DNA of 64,000 bases from contig JAFKLG010000070.1 of assembly GCA_017304945.1 (NCBI GenBank), forward strand, positions 11,993-75,992, read 5' to 3'. The stretch is from Rhodospirillales bacterium (GTDB taxonomy: Bacteria > Pseudomonadota > Alphaproteobacteria > Acetobacterales > Acetobacteraceae). This document shows, piece by piece, positions 25,400 through 34,622 of this stretch (the stretch's first letter is position 1; the number at the start of each line of letters is the position of its first letter). A model generated the notes under the pieces. That model saw only the letters and a program-made list of their open reading frames with translations, was not told the origin of the DNA and did not search any database. A program made the translations under genes and the position numbers.

Positions 25400-26692
25400 A
25401 TGACCGCCCCGACCCACCCAAGATCCAAGATCGCCACCGTGTTCCGGGTCACCTCCGGCAACTTCCTGGAGATGTTCGACTTCTTCCTGTTCGGGTTCTA
25501 CGCCACCCATATCTCCCGAGCGTTCTTCCCGAGTGGCAGCGAGTTCGCCTCGCTGATGCTGACCTTCATGACGTTCGGCGCCGGCTTTCTCATGCGACCG
25601 CTCGGCGCGCTCTTCCTCGGCGCCTATGTGGACCGGATCGGGCGCCGGCAGGGACTGATCGTCACCCTGACCATCATGGCGACCGGCACGATCCTGATCG
25701 CCTTCGTGCCGGGCTACCACACGATCGGCCTCGCCGCGCCGCTGCTGGTGCTGATTGGGCGCCTGCTGCAGGGCTTCTCCGCCGGCGTGGAGCTGGGCGG
25801 AGTGTCCGTCTACCTCTCGGAAATGGCGCCGCCGGGCCAGAAGGGGTTCTACGTCGCCTGGCAGTCCGGCAGCCAGCAGGTGGCGATCATGGTCTCGGCG
25901 GTGATCGGCTTCACCTTGAGCGCGCTGCTGGTTCCGGCGGATCTCGCGGCCTGGGGCTGGCGGATCCCGTTCTTCATCGGCTGCCTGATCGTGCCGTTCC
26001 TGTTCCACATCCGCCGCTCGCTCGAGGAGACGGAGGAATTCCAGCGCCGCACCCAGCGGCCGTCCCTGCCCGAGGTGGTGCAGTCGCTCGCGCAGAACTG
26101 GGGCATCGTGGTGCTGGGGATGATGCTGGTCGTGATGACCACCGTCTCGTTCTACGCGATCACCGTCTACACGCCGACCTTCGGCAAGTCGGTGCTGAAA
26201 CTGTCGGACGTGGACAGCCTGACCGTGACGTTCTGCGTGGGGCTGGCGAACTTCATCTGGCTTCCGCTCGCCGGAGCCTTGTCCGATCGGATCGGCCGCA
26301 AGCCGCTGCTGCTGGTGTTCTCGGGCCTCACGCTGCTGACCGCCTATCCGGCGCTGGCCTGGCTGGTGTCCGCGCCGTCCTTCCTGAACATGCTGCTGGT
26401 GCTGCTGTGGCTGTCGTTCCTGTACGGCTGCTACAACGGGGCGATGGTGGTCGCGCTGACCGAGATCGTGCCGCCGGCCGTGCGCACCGCGGGGTTCTCA
26501 CTGGCGTACTCGCTGGCGACGGCGCTGTTCGGCGGCTTCACGCCGCTGGTGTCCACCTGGCTCATCCAGGTCACCGGGAACCGCGCCGCACCCGGCATGT
26601 GGATGGCGTTCGCCGGCCTGTGCGGGCTGCTCGCGACGATGATCGTGTATCGCGGCCCCACCGCGATGCGGATCCAGGCGGCGCAGTCGTAG
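25400..26692 (+). CDS. MFS metabolite:proton symporter (citrate/2-oxoglutarate type)
   Basis: A 430-aa, 12-segment transporter of the metabolite:H+ symporter family (CitA, KgtP, ShiA, ProP). The signature region [16 protein letters not shown] in the first helix, [20 protein letters not shown] in loop 2-3 and [13 protein letters not shown] in helix 5 are diagnostic. AGGAG lies 5 bases before the ATG. It is divergent from the kor operon across a 199-base intergenic region, so a tricarboxylic acid intermediate is a sensible substrate guess, but this is inference. Confidence 0.85.
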   Translation: MTAPTHPRSKIATVFRVTSGNFLEMFDFFLFGFYATHISRAFFPSGSEFASLMLTFMTFGAGFLMRPLGALFLGAYVDRIGRRQGLIVTLTIMATGTILIAFVPGYHTIGLAAPLLVLIGRLLQGFSAGVELGGVSVYLSEMAPPGQKGFYVAWQSGSQQVAIMVSAVIGFTLSALLVPADLAAWGWRIPFFIGCLIVPFLFHIRRSLEETEEFQRRTQRPSLPEVVQSLAQNWGIVVLGMMLVVMTTVSFYAITVYTPTFGKSVLKLSDVDSLTVTFCVGLANFIWLPLAGALSDRIGRKPLLLVFSGLTLLTAYPALAWLVSAPSFLNMLLVLLWLSFLYGCYNGAMVVALTEIVPPAVRTAGFSLAYSLATALFGGFTPLVSTWLIQVTGNRAAPGMWMAFAGLCGLLATMIVYRGPTAMRIQAAQS

Positions 26693-26800
26693 CCGCGCCC
26701 TGCAGCCGGCGGCGCCGGCCTCGGGTTCTTGCGGTGTGCGGGCGCCACGTCGGCATGCGGCTTGCGTTAGGGTGACGCAACGGCGACCGTGCGAGGTCCG

Positions 26801-27772
26801 ATGAAGAACATCGCAGTGCTCACCAGCGGTGGCGACGCCCCCGGCATGAACGCCGCGATCCGCGCCGTCACGCGCAGTGCCCTCGACCAGGGCATGACCG
26901 TGCATGGCGTGCGGCAGGGCTGGCAGGGGCTCGTCGACGGCCAGTTCCAACGGCTCAGCGCGCGGGACGTGGGCGGGATCATCCAGGTCGGCGGGACGTT
27001 CCTCGGCAGCGCGCGCTCCGCCGAGTTCCGCCAGGAGAGCGGGCGGTCCAAGGCGTTGCGTCATTTGTCGCAGGCGGGGATCGACGGGGTCGTGGTGATC
27101 GGCGGCAACGGATCGCAGAGCGGATCCTTCAAGCTCAGCGAGATGGGCGTGCACGTGGTGGGCGTGGCCTCCACCATCGACAACGACCTGGTCGGCACGG
27201 ACATCACCATCGGCGCGGACACCGCCATCAACGTGACGCTGGAGGCGATCGACAGCCTGCGCACCACCGGCTCCTCCCACAACCGAGCCTTCCTGGTGGA
27301 GACGATGGGGCGCGACTGCGGCTACCTGGCGATGATGGCGGGGCTCGCCGGCGGCGCGGAGGTCATCTCCACCCCGGAATACGAGGTTCCCCCGCCGGAG
27401 ATCGCGGCGCGGCTTCGGGCAGCGTTCGAGCGCGGCAAGACGCATGCGATCGTGGTGATCGCCGAGGGCGTGCAGGAGAACGCGGCCAAGATCATGGCCT
27501 ATTTCGAGGCGGAGCGGGAGCACACCGGCTTCGACCTGCGCGCGACCACGCTGGGCCACGTGGTGCGCGGCGCGCCGCCACGCGCCTTCGACCGCATCCT
27601 GGCGACACGGCTCGGGGTGGGTGCGGTGAAGGCCTTGAGCGAGGGCACGACCGGCGTGCTGGTCGGCTATCAGAAGAACGAGGTCACCCGCACGCCGCTG
27701 TCGGAGGTGGTGGGCCGGACCAAGCCCGTGCATGTCGAACTGGTGGAGCTGGCGCGCACGCTGGCGAAGTAG
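26801..27772 (+). CDS. pfkA: 6-phosphofructokinase with Asn at position 103
   Basis: A 323-aa PfkA-family enzyme. Counting from the ATG at 26801 (GAGG 5 bases upstream), residues fall on E. coli numbers: the TIDND catalytic loop puts Asp at 127 and Asp at 129. The Mg/phosphate-donor loop reads GG-N103-G104-S105 instead of GGDGS. G104 is the residue typical of ATP users, while Asp104 marks PPi users. Asn for Asp103 is unusual and makes the phosphoryl donor hard to predict. MGRDCGYLA and a GHVVRGAPP variant of the fructose-6-P loop are present. No glycolytic genes are adjacent. Confidence 0.85.
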   Translation: MKNIAVLTSGGDAPGMNAAIRAVTRSALDQGMTVHGVRQGWQGLVDGQFQRLSARDVGGIIQVGGTFLGSARSAEFRQESGRSKALRHLSQAGIDGVVVIGGNGSQSGSFKLSEMGVHVVGVASTIDNDLVGTDITIGADTAINVTLEAIDSLRTTGSSHNRAFLVETMGRDCGYLAMMAGLAGGAEVISTPEYEVPPPEIAARLRAAFERGKTHAIVVIAEGVQENAAKIMAYFEAEREHTGFDLRATTLGHVVRGAPPRAFDRILATRLGVGAVKALSEGTTGVLVGYQKNEVTRTPLSEVVGRTKPVHVELVELARTLAK

Positions 27773-27948
27773 GAGTCACGGTGGGCGTGGGCGTGAGCGG
27801 GGGCGCGGCGTGGCGCGATCGGCGCGGGCGCGGGCGCGGCGTGACGCGATCGCCGGGGACGCGCGCCACTCCGTCGCGACGTCCACCGTGCCGCTCCACC
27901 GCAGCCAGGACGCGCGTAATTCCCCGCCCACGCGAGCGATGCGGCGGA

Positions 27949-28782
27949 CTACTCCGCCGCGGCGTGTGCCGTGCGGCCGGCCGGTCGCGGCTGCCGCGGG
28001 GCGTGCGTCGCATAGAGCATCAGGCCGGTGAAGGCGATGCCGCCCACGATGTTGCCGACCAGGGTCGGGATCTCGTTCCAGATCAGGTAGTCCATGACCG
28101 AGAAGTGGCCGCCCATGATCAGCGCCGACGGGAACAGGAACATATTCACGATCGAATGCTCGAAGGTCATGAAGAAGAAGACCGTGATCGGCATCCACAT
28201 CGCGATCACCTTGCCCGGCACCGTCGTCGAGATCATCGCGCCGATCACGCCCGTCGAGACCATCCAGTTGCACATGACCGCACGCACGAACAACGTCAGC
28301 ATGCCGGAGGCGCCGTATTTGGCGTAACCCACGGTCCGTGCCTCACCGATCCCCGCAATCAGTTTCCCCACCGGGCTCGGTTCGGTCGCAAAGCCGAAGG
28401 TGAAGACGATGGCCATCATGACCGCGACCGTGAGCGCGCCCCCGAAGTTGCCCACGAAGACCAGGCCCCAGTTACGCAGCATGCCGCGGAGACTCGCGCC
28501 GGGACGGCGGTCGATCAGAGCGAGTGGCGTGAGCACGACCACCCCGGTCAGCAGGTCATACCCGAGCAGGTAGAGCATGCAGAAGCCGACGGGGAACAGG
28601 AGGGCGCCGATCAGCGGCTGGCCCGTGGTCTGGGTGACGGTCACGGCGAAGGCGGCGGCGAGCGCCAGGATCGCGCCCGCCATATAGGCGCGGATCAGCG
28701 TGTCGCGCGTGGTCATGCCGATCTTCGTGACGCCGGCATCGATCGCTTTGGTGACGAATTCGGCAGGCGGCAGATAGGACAT
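27949..28782 (-). CDS. Formate/nitrite transporter (FNT) family channel
   Basis: A 277-aa pentameric channel protein of the FocA/NirC/HSC family with six membrane segments. Characteristic motifs are LLGYDLLTGVVVLTPLALID (after helix 2), NWGLVFVGNFGGAL (helix 3), RAVMCNWMVSTGV (omega-loop helix 5 region) and FEHSIVNMFLFP with the central His. GGGAG precedes the start. The anion could be formate, nitrite or hydrosulfide; context (phosphofructokinase and acyl-CoA carboxyltransferase) does not decide. Confidence 0.9.
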   Translation of the reverse strand: MSYLPPAEFVTKAIDAGVTKIGMTTRDTLIRAYMAGAILALAAAFAVTVTQTTGQPLIGALLFPVGFCMLYLLGYDLLTGVVVLTPLALIDRRPGASLRGMLRNWGLVFVGNFGGALTVAVMMAIVFTFGFATEPSPVGKLIAGIGEARTVGYAKYGASGMLTLFVRAVMCNWMVSTGVIGAMISTTVPGKVIAMWMPITVFFFMTFEHSIVNMFLFPSALIMGGHFSVMDYLIWNEIPTLVGNIVGGIAFTGLMLYATHAPRQPRPAGRTAHAAAE

Positions 28783-28914
28783 GGCGGGCTCCCTTCTTCA
28801 GAAGCCCGCGATGCATGTCCCGTGCCGCAAATCGCGCCCAAGATCAGATCATAATGCCTGATTTATTGGCGATTGAGCATTCAATTCATGGCCAAAGTTT
28901 AATCTTTCGGCAGA

Positions 28915-30534
28915 TCAGGGCCGCATCCCGAACCGGGACGGCCCTGGTGTGCGCAGCGGCGCGGCCATGTTCGCGAAGTCGCAGAGCAGGCGGCGGGTGT
29001 CGCGCGGGTCGATCACCTCGTCCACCCAGAACGCCTCCGCGGTGCGGAAGGGCGAGCGCAGGCGGTTCAGCCGTTCCTCGATCTCCTCGAGCTTCGCTTG
29101 CGGGTCGTCGGCGGCGTCGATCTCGGCGCGGTAGGCGGCCTCGATCCCGCCTTCCAGCGGCAGCGAGCCCCAGCTCCCGGATGGCCAGGCATAGCGGACG
29201 CAGTAGTGCCCGACCGGCTGGTGCCCGAGGCCGCCGACACCGTAGGCGTTGCGGACGACGATGGAGCACCAAGGGACCGTGGTCTGGTTGATCGCCGAGA
29301 GCGCCCGCACGCCCCAGCGGATCACCGCGCTGCTCTCCGCCTTCAGCCCGACCTGGAAGCCGGGGCAGTCGACCAGGTGCACGATGGGCAAGTGGAACGT
29401 CTCCGCCATGTCGACGAAGCGGATGATCTTGTTGCACGCATCCGCGGTCCAGGCGCCGCCGTCGAACAGCGGGTCGCCGGCCATCAGGGCGACCGGCCAG
29501 CCGTCCAGGCGGGCGAGGCCGGTGATGATGGAGCGGCCGAACATCTGGCCCATCTCGAAGAAGCTGCCCTTGTCGACCACCATCTCGATGATGCGGCGCA
29601 TGTGGTAGGGCTGCTTCTTGTTGCGCGGAACGATGCTGAGCAGCTTCTCCTCGCGCCGGCCGGTGTCGTCCCAGCCGCGCACCCGCGGCGGCAGGTCGTG
29701 GATCGAACTCGGCATGTAGGAGAGGAAGCGGCGCGCCGCCTCGAAGGCCTGTTCCTCGGTGTCGGTCGCGTGGTCCACCGCGCCGCAGGCGAGTTGCACC
29801 TGCCAGCCGCCGAGTTCCTGCTTGGTGCGCGGCTCGCCCAGCCGTTCGACCACCGGCGGGCCGGCGACGAACACGGCCGCGATGTCCTTGACCATGACGG
29901 AGTAGTGCGAGGCGACCAGCCGCGCCGCGCCCAGGCCGGCGACGGAGCCGAGACCGAGGCCGACCACCGGCACCTCGGCCATCTGCTGCGCGACGAGGTC
30001 GAAGGAGGTGGTTTCGGTGAGGCCGCCGGGGAGGTTGGCGCGACCGGTGGTCTCGATCGTCTTCACCGACCCGCCGCCGCCGGACCCCTCGATCAGGCGG
30101 ATCAGCGGCATGCGAAAGCGGGTCGCGATCTCCTCCGACATCTTCGGCTTGCCCTTGATCGAGGCATCGGCCGATCCGCCGCGCAGGGTGAAGTCGTCGC
30201 CCGCCACGACCACGGGGCGCCCATCCAGCAGCCCGCGGCCGAACACGCAGTTGGCCGGGGTGAAGCCGGTGATGTTGCCCTGGGCGTCGTAGGTCGCCTT
30301 ACCGGTGATGCTGCCGATTTCCTGGAAGGTGCCGGAATCGAGCAGCTTGTCGATGCGTTCGCGGACGGTCAGGCGCCCGCCGGCATGCTGCCGTGCCACC
30401 CGCTCCTTGCCGCCGAGTTCGCGGGCCAGCGCCTGGCGGTGACGAAGTTCGGCGAGTTCGGGCTCCCAGCTCTCGGCAGGCGAGGTCTTGGGCGTGCGCG
30501 CGGCGGCACGCAGCGGCGGCGTGTCATCGGTCAT
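28915..30534 (-). CDS. Acyl-CoA carboxylase carboxyltransferase subunit (PccB/MccB-like)
   Basis: A 539-aa biotin-dependent carboxyltransferase made of two crotonase-like halves. It has the N-terminal GGKERVARQHAGGRLTVRER segment and oxyanion-hole glycine motifs, IEGSGGGGSVK in the first half and LVDCPGFQVGLKAE in the second. It carboxylates an acyl-CoA using carboxybiotin from a separate biotin-carboxylase/BCCP subunit that is not encoded in this window. The substrate (propionyl-, methylcrotonyl-, geranyl-CoA or other) is not clear. It forms no operon with the FNT gene, as about 130 bases separate them. Confidence 0.85.
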   Translation of the reverse strand: MTDDTPPLRAAARTPKTSPAESWEPELAELRHRQALARELGGKERVARQHAGGRLTVRERIDKLLDSGTFQEIGSITGKATYDAQGNITGFTPANCVFGRGLLDGRPVVVAGDDFTLRGGSADASIKGKPKMSEEIATRFRMPLIRLIEGSGGGGSVKTIETTGRANLPGGLTETTSFDLVAQQMAEVPVVGLGLGSVAGLGAARLVASHYSVMVKDIAAVFVAGPPVVERLGEPRTKQELGGWQVQLACGAVDHATDTEEQAFEAARRFLSYMPSSIHDLPPRVRGWDDTGRREEKLLSIVPRNKKQPYHMRRIIEMVVDKGSFFEMGQMFGRSIITGLARLDGWPVALMAGDPLFDGGAWTADACNKIIRFVDMAETFHLPIVHLVDCPGFQVGLKAESSAVIRWGVRALSAINQTTVPWCSIVVRNAYGVGGLGHQPVGHYCVRYAWPSGSWGSLPLEGGIEAAYRAEIDAADDPQAKLEEIEERLNRLRSPFRTAEAFWVDEVIDPRDTRRLLCDFANMAAPLRTPGPSRFGMRP

Positions 30535-30738
30535 GAGCAGGCGTTTCCTTTCCTGCGGGAACGCTAGGAAGGAACGCGCTTGCGCGCAACGTCGTGGCGG
30601 TCGGCAGGTGGGGCGCGAGGGGGCCCGGCGCGAGGCGACGGCTCCGGGGCGGGGCGCGGCGGGCGGCGCCGGCCCCGCTGGGGTGGCGCGCGTGTAAGGC
30701 GCGGTGCGAGCTGCGCGTGACGCCCGCCGCTGCGATCC

Positions 30739-31740
30739 TCAGGCCGCCGCCGCGGCGGCGAGCTCCGTCCAGCCGACGACCAGGGTCTGGTTCAGCAGCA
30801 CGTAGGCGATCTCACCAAAGGTGATCGGACCGACGAACCCCGACGTGCGCTTTCCCTCGAGCGACCCGTAGAGATAGTTCAGCACGCAGTTGCAAGCCAT
30901 CATCTGTTCCGGCTGGAGCCCGGACCCGGCATGCGGGGCGAAGGCCTCGGCGTAATCGGCGAGCGGCCGGGCGAAGTGGTAGGCTTGGCCCGCGACCACC
31001 GGGGCGTAGAACGTCACCTCGCCCGTGTCCGGGTCCACGGCGCGGATCGAGACGTTGATCCGCGCGCCGGCGTAGTCGGCCACGAGGGGCAGTTCCAGAT
31101 GCTGTCCCGTCTCGGCGAGGTGGCGGCTGAGCAGGACGGGGCGTCCGTCGACACGGCATTGCGTGGCGGAGAACCCGGTCTCTTCGAAGGAGATGGCCGG
31201 ACCGTGCCCACTCTCGAACGGGTTGATGATGTCGAGCATCGGCTGGAGTGTCGCCGCGACCTCGACATGCAGCAGCGCCGCGGCGTCCGCGTGCGCCGTT
31301 CCCGTCGTGCCGTCGAACACGAGCGGCAGTCGCACGCCGATCTCGTTCACGGCGACCCCGGCGATCCATCCCATCACCGGCTGCGCGAACAGATCCGGAA
31401 AGGTTGCGGCCTCCAGCGCGTAGCGCTGGTGCGCCTGCCCGAAAGCGGGGATCAGGATGCAGGTCAGGCCATGCGCGAACCGCCCGCTCGCGAGGGTCGC
31501 GAGGTCTGCGGCGGGCAGAACGACCGTCCGGGCCTGCAGCGCGCTCTCGATCACGGTGCAGAACAGCGCATCGGAGCCGGTCAGGCCGCCCTGCTCGCTC
31601 ATCAGGTACCCGGTGGTGCCGCCGATCCAGGTGCCGCGCGGCAAGGTGGCCAGCAGCTCCTCCTTCCCCGCGATCACCATCACGTCGCCGCGGGCAATGC
31701 GGGCGGCGGTCTCGTCTCGGCTCAGCAGGAGATTGCGCAT
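30739..31740 (-). CDS. Conserved hypothetical protein, FIST-like C-terminus
   Basis: A 333-aa soluble protein of a family I recognise only as uncharacterised (DUF6976-like). The N-terminus MRNLLLSRDETAARIARGDV is followed by LPRGTWIGGTTGYLMSEQGG. The C-terminal part has ACNCVLNYLYGSLEGKR and GPITFGEIAYVLLNQT, reminiscent of FIST small-ligand sensor domains. No catalytic motif is apparent. It follows a 66-aa gene by 40 bases, and the two probably form an operon. The 204-base gap to the carboxyltransferase gene is GC-rich and featureless. Confidence 0.65.
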   Translation of the reverse strand: MRNLLLSRDETAARIARGDVMVIAGKEELLATLPRGTWIGGTTGYLMSEQGGLTGSDALFCTVIESALQARTVVLPAADLATLASGRFAHGLTCILIPAFGQAHQRYALEAATFPDLFAQPVMGWIAGVAVNEIGVRLPLVFDGTTGTAHADAAALLHVEVAATLQPMLDIINPFESGHGPAISFEETGFSATQCRVDGRPVLLSRHLAETGQHLELPLVADYAGARINVSIRAVDPDTGEVTFYAPVVAGQAYHFARPLADYAEAFAPHAGSGLQPEQMMACNCVLNYLYGSLEGKRTSGFVGPITFGEIAYVLLNQTLVVGWTELAAAAAA

Positions 31741-31780
31741 CAGTGATCCGTCCTGTTCAGGCAAGTGGCAGAGATCGCGC

Positions 31781-31981
31781 TCAAAGATCCCGTTGCGCGA
31801 AGGAATTCGAGGCGAAGAAGGCCCGCAATTCCTCGACGGCCGCGTCCAGCCGCCCAGGATTCCGCTGCACGTCCTGGCGCAGACGCCCGAGCAGGACCTT
31901 CGAGGCGAGGACGGTGAACTTGGGTTCCTGTTGGGAGGTGAGCCAGTTCCGCCAGCGCGGGTCGGTTGGTGGGGGAAGCAC
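31781..31981 (-). CDS. Small conserved-looking hypothetical protein
   Basis: A 66-aa protein with a GTG start and AGGGAG 6 bases upstream. Sequence features: DPRWRNWLTSQQEPKFTVLA and a helical second half (LDAAVEELRAFFASN). No family recognised. Its position just ahead of the FIST-like gene and the strong ribosome-binding site support expression as a two-gene unit. Confidence 0.55.
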   Translation of the reverse strand: MLPPPTDPRWRNWLTSQQEPKFTVLASKVLLGRLRQDVQRNPGRLDAAVEELRAFFASNSFAQRDL

Positions 31982-32092
31982 GCCGCTCTCCCTGTCAATT
32001 GCATCGGCGACGATAGGGCGGGAAGCTTAACTGGCGATGAACGTCCGAACCGCGCGGCGTGCCGGGACGGGCGGGGAAACAGGAGCTCATCC

Positions 32093-32857
32093 ATGTCCGA
32101 GGAACTGCTCTACGACGTGCGGGACGGCATCGGCCACGTCGTGCTGAACCGCCCGCAGTCCCGCAACGCGTTGACCTTCGCGATGTATGAGCGGCTGGCC
32201 GCGATCGCCGCCGATCCCGGCGAGGCGCGTGCCCTGGTGCTGACGGGCGCCGGCGAGAAGGCGTTCGCCGCGGGGACCGATATCAGCCAGTTCCGCGCGT
32301 TCGCGGGGGCCGAGGATGCGATCGCCTACGAGGCGAAGCTCGATCGGGTGATCGGCACGCTGGAGCGCTGCCGCGTCCCCACGATCGCGGCCATCGCCGG
32401 CGCCTGCACCGGCGGTGGCGCCGGGATCGCCGCCGCCTGCGATCTGCGGATTGCCGCCGCCAATGCGCGCTTCGGCTTTCCGATCGCGCGGACCCTCGGC
32501 AACTGCCTGTCCATGGCCAACATCGCGCGTCTCTCGGCGCTGATCGGCCCTGCGCGGGTGACCGAGATGATCTTCACCGCGCGCCTGCTCGACGCGGAGG
32601 AGGCGCGCGCCGCCGGCCTGGTCAGCGAGGTGCTGCCGGATCCCGCGGCGCTGGCCCAGCGCGCCGAGGAGCTCGCGCGCCTCGTCGCCGGCAACGCCCC
32701 GCTCACGCTTCGGGCGACCAAGGAGGCGCTGCGGCGGTTGCGCGACTCGCTGCCGCCGGACGAGGACCTGATCCGGCTCTGCTACACGAGCGCGGATTTC
32801 CGGGAGGGGATGGACGCGTTCCTGACCAAGCGCGCGCCGGTCTGGAAAGGCGCCTGA
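32093..32857 (+). CDS. Enoyl-CoA hydratase/isomerase family protein
   Basis: A 254-aa crotonase-fold protein; AGGAG lies 7 bases before the ATG. Oxyanion-hole segments are FAAGTDISQF (near 60) and ACTGGGAGIAAACDL (near 105). The usual Glu pair of true hydratases is not obvious in the second segment (IARTLGNCLS), so isomerase, hydrolase or another crotonase activity is possible. The C-terminal RAPVWKG is typical of the superfamily. It is divergent from the hypothetical pair and unlinked to a clear pathway. Confidence 0.8.
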   Translation: MSEELLYDVRDGIGHVVLNRPQSRNALTFAMYERLAAIAADPGEARALVLTGAGEKAFAAGTDISQFRAFAGAEDAIAYEAKLDRVIGTLERCRVPTIAAIAGACTGGGAGIAAACDLRIAAANARFGFPIARTLGNCLSMANIARLSALIGPARVTEMIFTARLLDAEEARAAGLVSEVLPDPAALAQRAEELARLVAGNAPLTLRATKEALRRLRDSLPPDEDLIRLCYTSADFREGMDAFLTKRAPVWKGA

Positions 32858-32897
32858 CCCGCACCAAGCCAGCGCGGATCGGGTCGCGCGAACCGGC

Positions 32898-32936
32898 GGT
32901 GCGCCCAGGGGGTGCGCCCAGGGGGTGCGCCCCGGG
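32898..32936. repeat. Three tandem 13-bp repeats
   Basis: GGTGCGCCCAGGG occurs at 32898-32910 and 32911-32923, and once with one change at 32924-32936, between the enoyl-CoA hydratase gene and the convergent oxidoreductase gene. It looks like a slippage-type microsatellite. No gene is present in 32858-32964. Confidence 0.85.
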
Positions 32937-32964
32937 GGGTGAGATGGCGTCGGGCCGGCGAGCC

Positions 32965-34269
32965 TCAGGCCGGGAACGCCGCTTCCATTGCACGACGGAT
33001 GCGCACCGCGTCGTCCGTCGCATCGATGCGCACGTCCGCCCATGTGACCGGCTGGCCGGCCTTCACGTCGCGCACCAGCGGCACCCGGTTGGCGAGGCCG
33101 ATCGGCAGGCCGCCGAGGCGCAGGCTGTCGGCGGCGGGGAACAGCTTGCCCCAGACGCAGGCGCCTCCCTCGCCATCCAGCACCTCGCCGGCGCGCAGGT
33201 CGCGCTTCGCCGTCGACACGACGTCGCCGCGGAACCCGGTGGGCGCGCCAGTCGGCTCCCGCCGCAGCGCGGCCGACAGCACGGAGACGTTCAGCTCCAG
33301 CCCGATCAGGTGGAATGGCCGGTAAAGCGCGGAGATCCGGCCGGACGGGTCGGTGACCACCCCGTATTCCTGGAAGCAGCGCACCGCGTAGTCGTTCGGC
33401 GCCTCGAAGGCGACGAACACGCCCCAGCGCAGGTCGTTCTGCACCGGCGAGCCGTCGCGGTGCACGGAGGAGATCACCTCCACCTGTCCCGCGTGGTGCA
33501 ACGCGCCGGCATTGCCGAACCGGAGCACATCCGCGAGTTCGTGCGTGCCGCAGGGCGGGAAGGCGAGCCCGTCCGGCGGCGGCGTCAGGCCGGTGGCGTT
33601 CGCCACCGCCGCCATCTCGATCCCGGACTTCGTGCCGTCGAGGAAGGAGTTGAACATCTGCGGGTTCATCCCGCCGATCCGCGCCTGCTCCGCGGTCAGG
33701 CCGTAATAGCCCCAGACCGTCTCGGGCGTGGAGGCGTGGTATTCGGGCATGTATTTCGTGCCCTTGCCGGCCGCGATCACGCGGAAGCCGCAAGCGCGTG
33801 CCCAGTCGACCATCTCGCAGATCAGCGCCGGCTGATCGCCATAGGCGAGCGAATAGACCACGCCGGCTGCCTCCGCCTCCCGCGCGAGCAGCGGGCCGGC
33901 GAGCACGTCGGCCTCGACGTTCACCATGACGATGTGCTTGCCCGCGGCGATTGCCTGGCGCGCATGCGACAGGCCGGCCGGCGCATGGCCGGTCGCCTCC
34001 ACCACCACCTCGATCTCCGGCGCGGCGAACAGGTCGGCGGCATCGTCGGTGAAGCGGGTCGCCTCGATCCGCGCCGCATCCCAGCCCACGCCGCGGCAGG
34101 CCGTTCGGGCGCGGTCGGGCGAGAGATCGGCGATCATCGCCACCTGCAGCCCGGGCGTGGTGGGCACCTGCGAGAGGAACATGGAGCCGAACTTGCCGGC
34201 CCCGATCAGGCCGACGCGCACCGGGCGTCCGGCTTCGAGGCGCTGCTGCAGCAGGCGGTACAGGTTCAT
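32965..34269 (-). CDS. Homoserine-dehydrogenase-like NAD(P) oxidoreductase with C-terminal SAF domain
   Basis: A 434-aa predicted oxidoreductase (COG4091-type). The Rossmann loop VGLIGAGKFGSMF is near the N-terminus; the central segments VVVEATGHAPAGLSHA, GKHIVMVNVEADV, and GTKYMPEYHASTPETVWGYYG are family hallmarks. A SAF domain occupies about 350-430 (KRDLRAGEVLDGEGG). Related proteins act in sugar-acid or C4 polyol catabolism, but the substrate is unknown. The start at 34269 follows AAGGGAG. It stands alone and is divergent from the cyclase operon. Confidence 0.75.
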   Translation of the reverse strand: MNLYRLLQQRLEAGRPVRVGLIGAGKFGSMFLSQVPTTPGLQVAMIADLSPDRARTACRGVGWDAARIEATRFTDDAADLFAAPEIEVVVEATGHAPAGLSHARQAIAAGKHIVMVNVEADVLAGPLLAREAEAAGVVYSLAYGDQPALICEMVDWARACGFRVIAAGKGTKYMPEYHASTPETVWGYYGLTAEQARIGGMNPQMFNSFLDGTKSGIEMAAVANATGLTPPPDGLAFPPCGTHELADVLRFGNAGALHHAGQVEVISSVHRDGSPVQNDLRWGVFVAFEAPNDYAVRCFQEYGVVTDPSGRISALYRPFHLIGLELNVSVLSAALRREPTGAPTGFRGDVVSTAKRDLRAGEVLDGEGGACVWGKLFPAADSLRLGGLPIGLANRVPLVRDVKAGQPVTWADVRIDATDDAVRIRRAMEAAFPA

Positions 34270-34622
34270 GCGACGCTCCCTTGGTCCCGCCGCACCGGTA
34301 TCAGAGCGTCCATGGGCGGGCAAACCGTTCCGCCGACGCGTGAGGGCTCACGGGCGCGAACAGACCGGTTCGGAGTCCGTCGCGTGTCGATAACGAACGG
34401 CCTCTGCCTAGGCGCGCCCCGCGGATCGACGAGGAGAGTGGGTGGACGCGACCGCTCGGAGCGCCGCTGGCCCGATCGAAATGATACTATGCCGAATGCG
34501 ACATGAATATCCGCGGCGTTATCGAGCAAACGTCACTGGATGTGTGTGAACGAAACTTGAAGTGGCGCACGGCAACCTCTTACGCTTCGAATCGATGATG
34601 GTGCGAGGCGTGCAGTTCCGAC
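34270..34622. other. Divergent intergenic region upstream of the cyclase operon
   Basis: A 353-base gap holding the promoters of two divergent units. 34480-34560 is clearly AT-richer than its surroundings (ATGATACTATGCCGAATG area), and a weak TTGAAG / TTACGC pair (34557 and 34580, 17-base spacer) could be the plus-strand promoter. I see no convincing Crp half-site palindrome (TGTGA...TCACA); GTGTGTGAACGAAAC near 34541 is only a partial one. No gene is evident. Confidence 0.4.
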
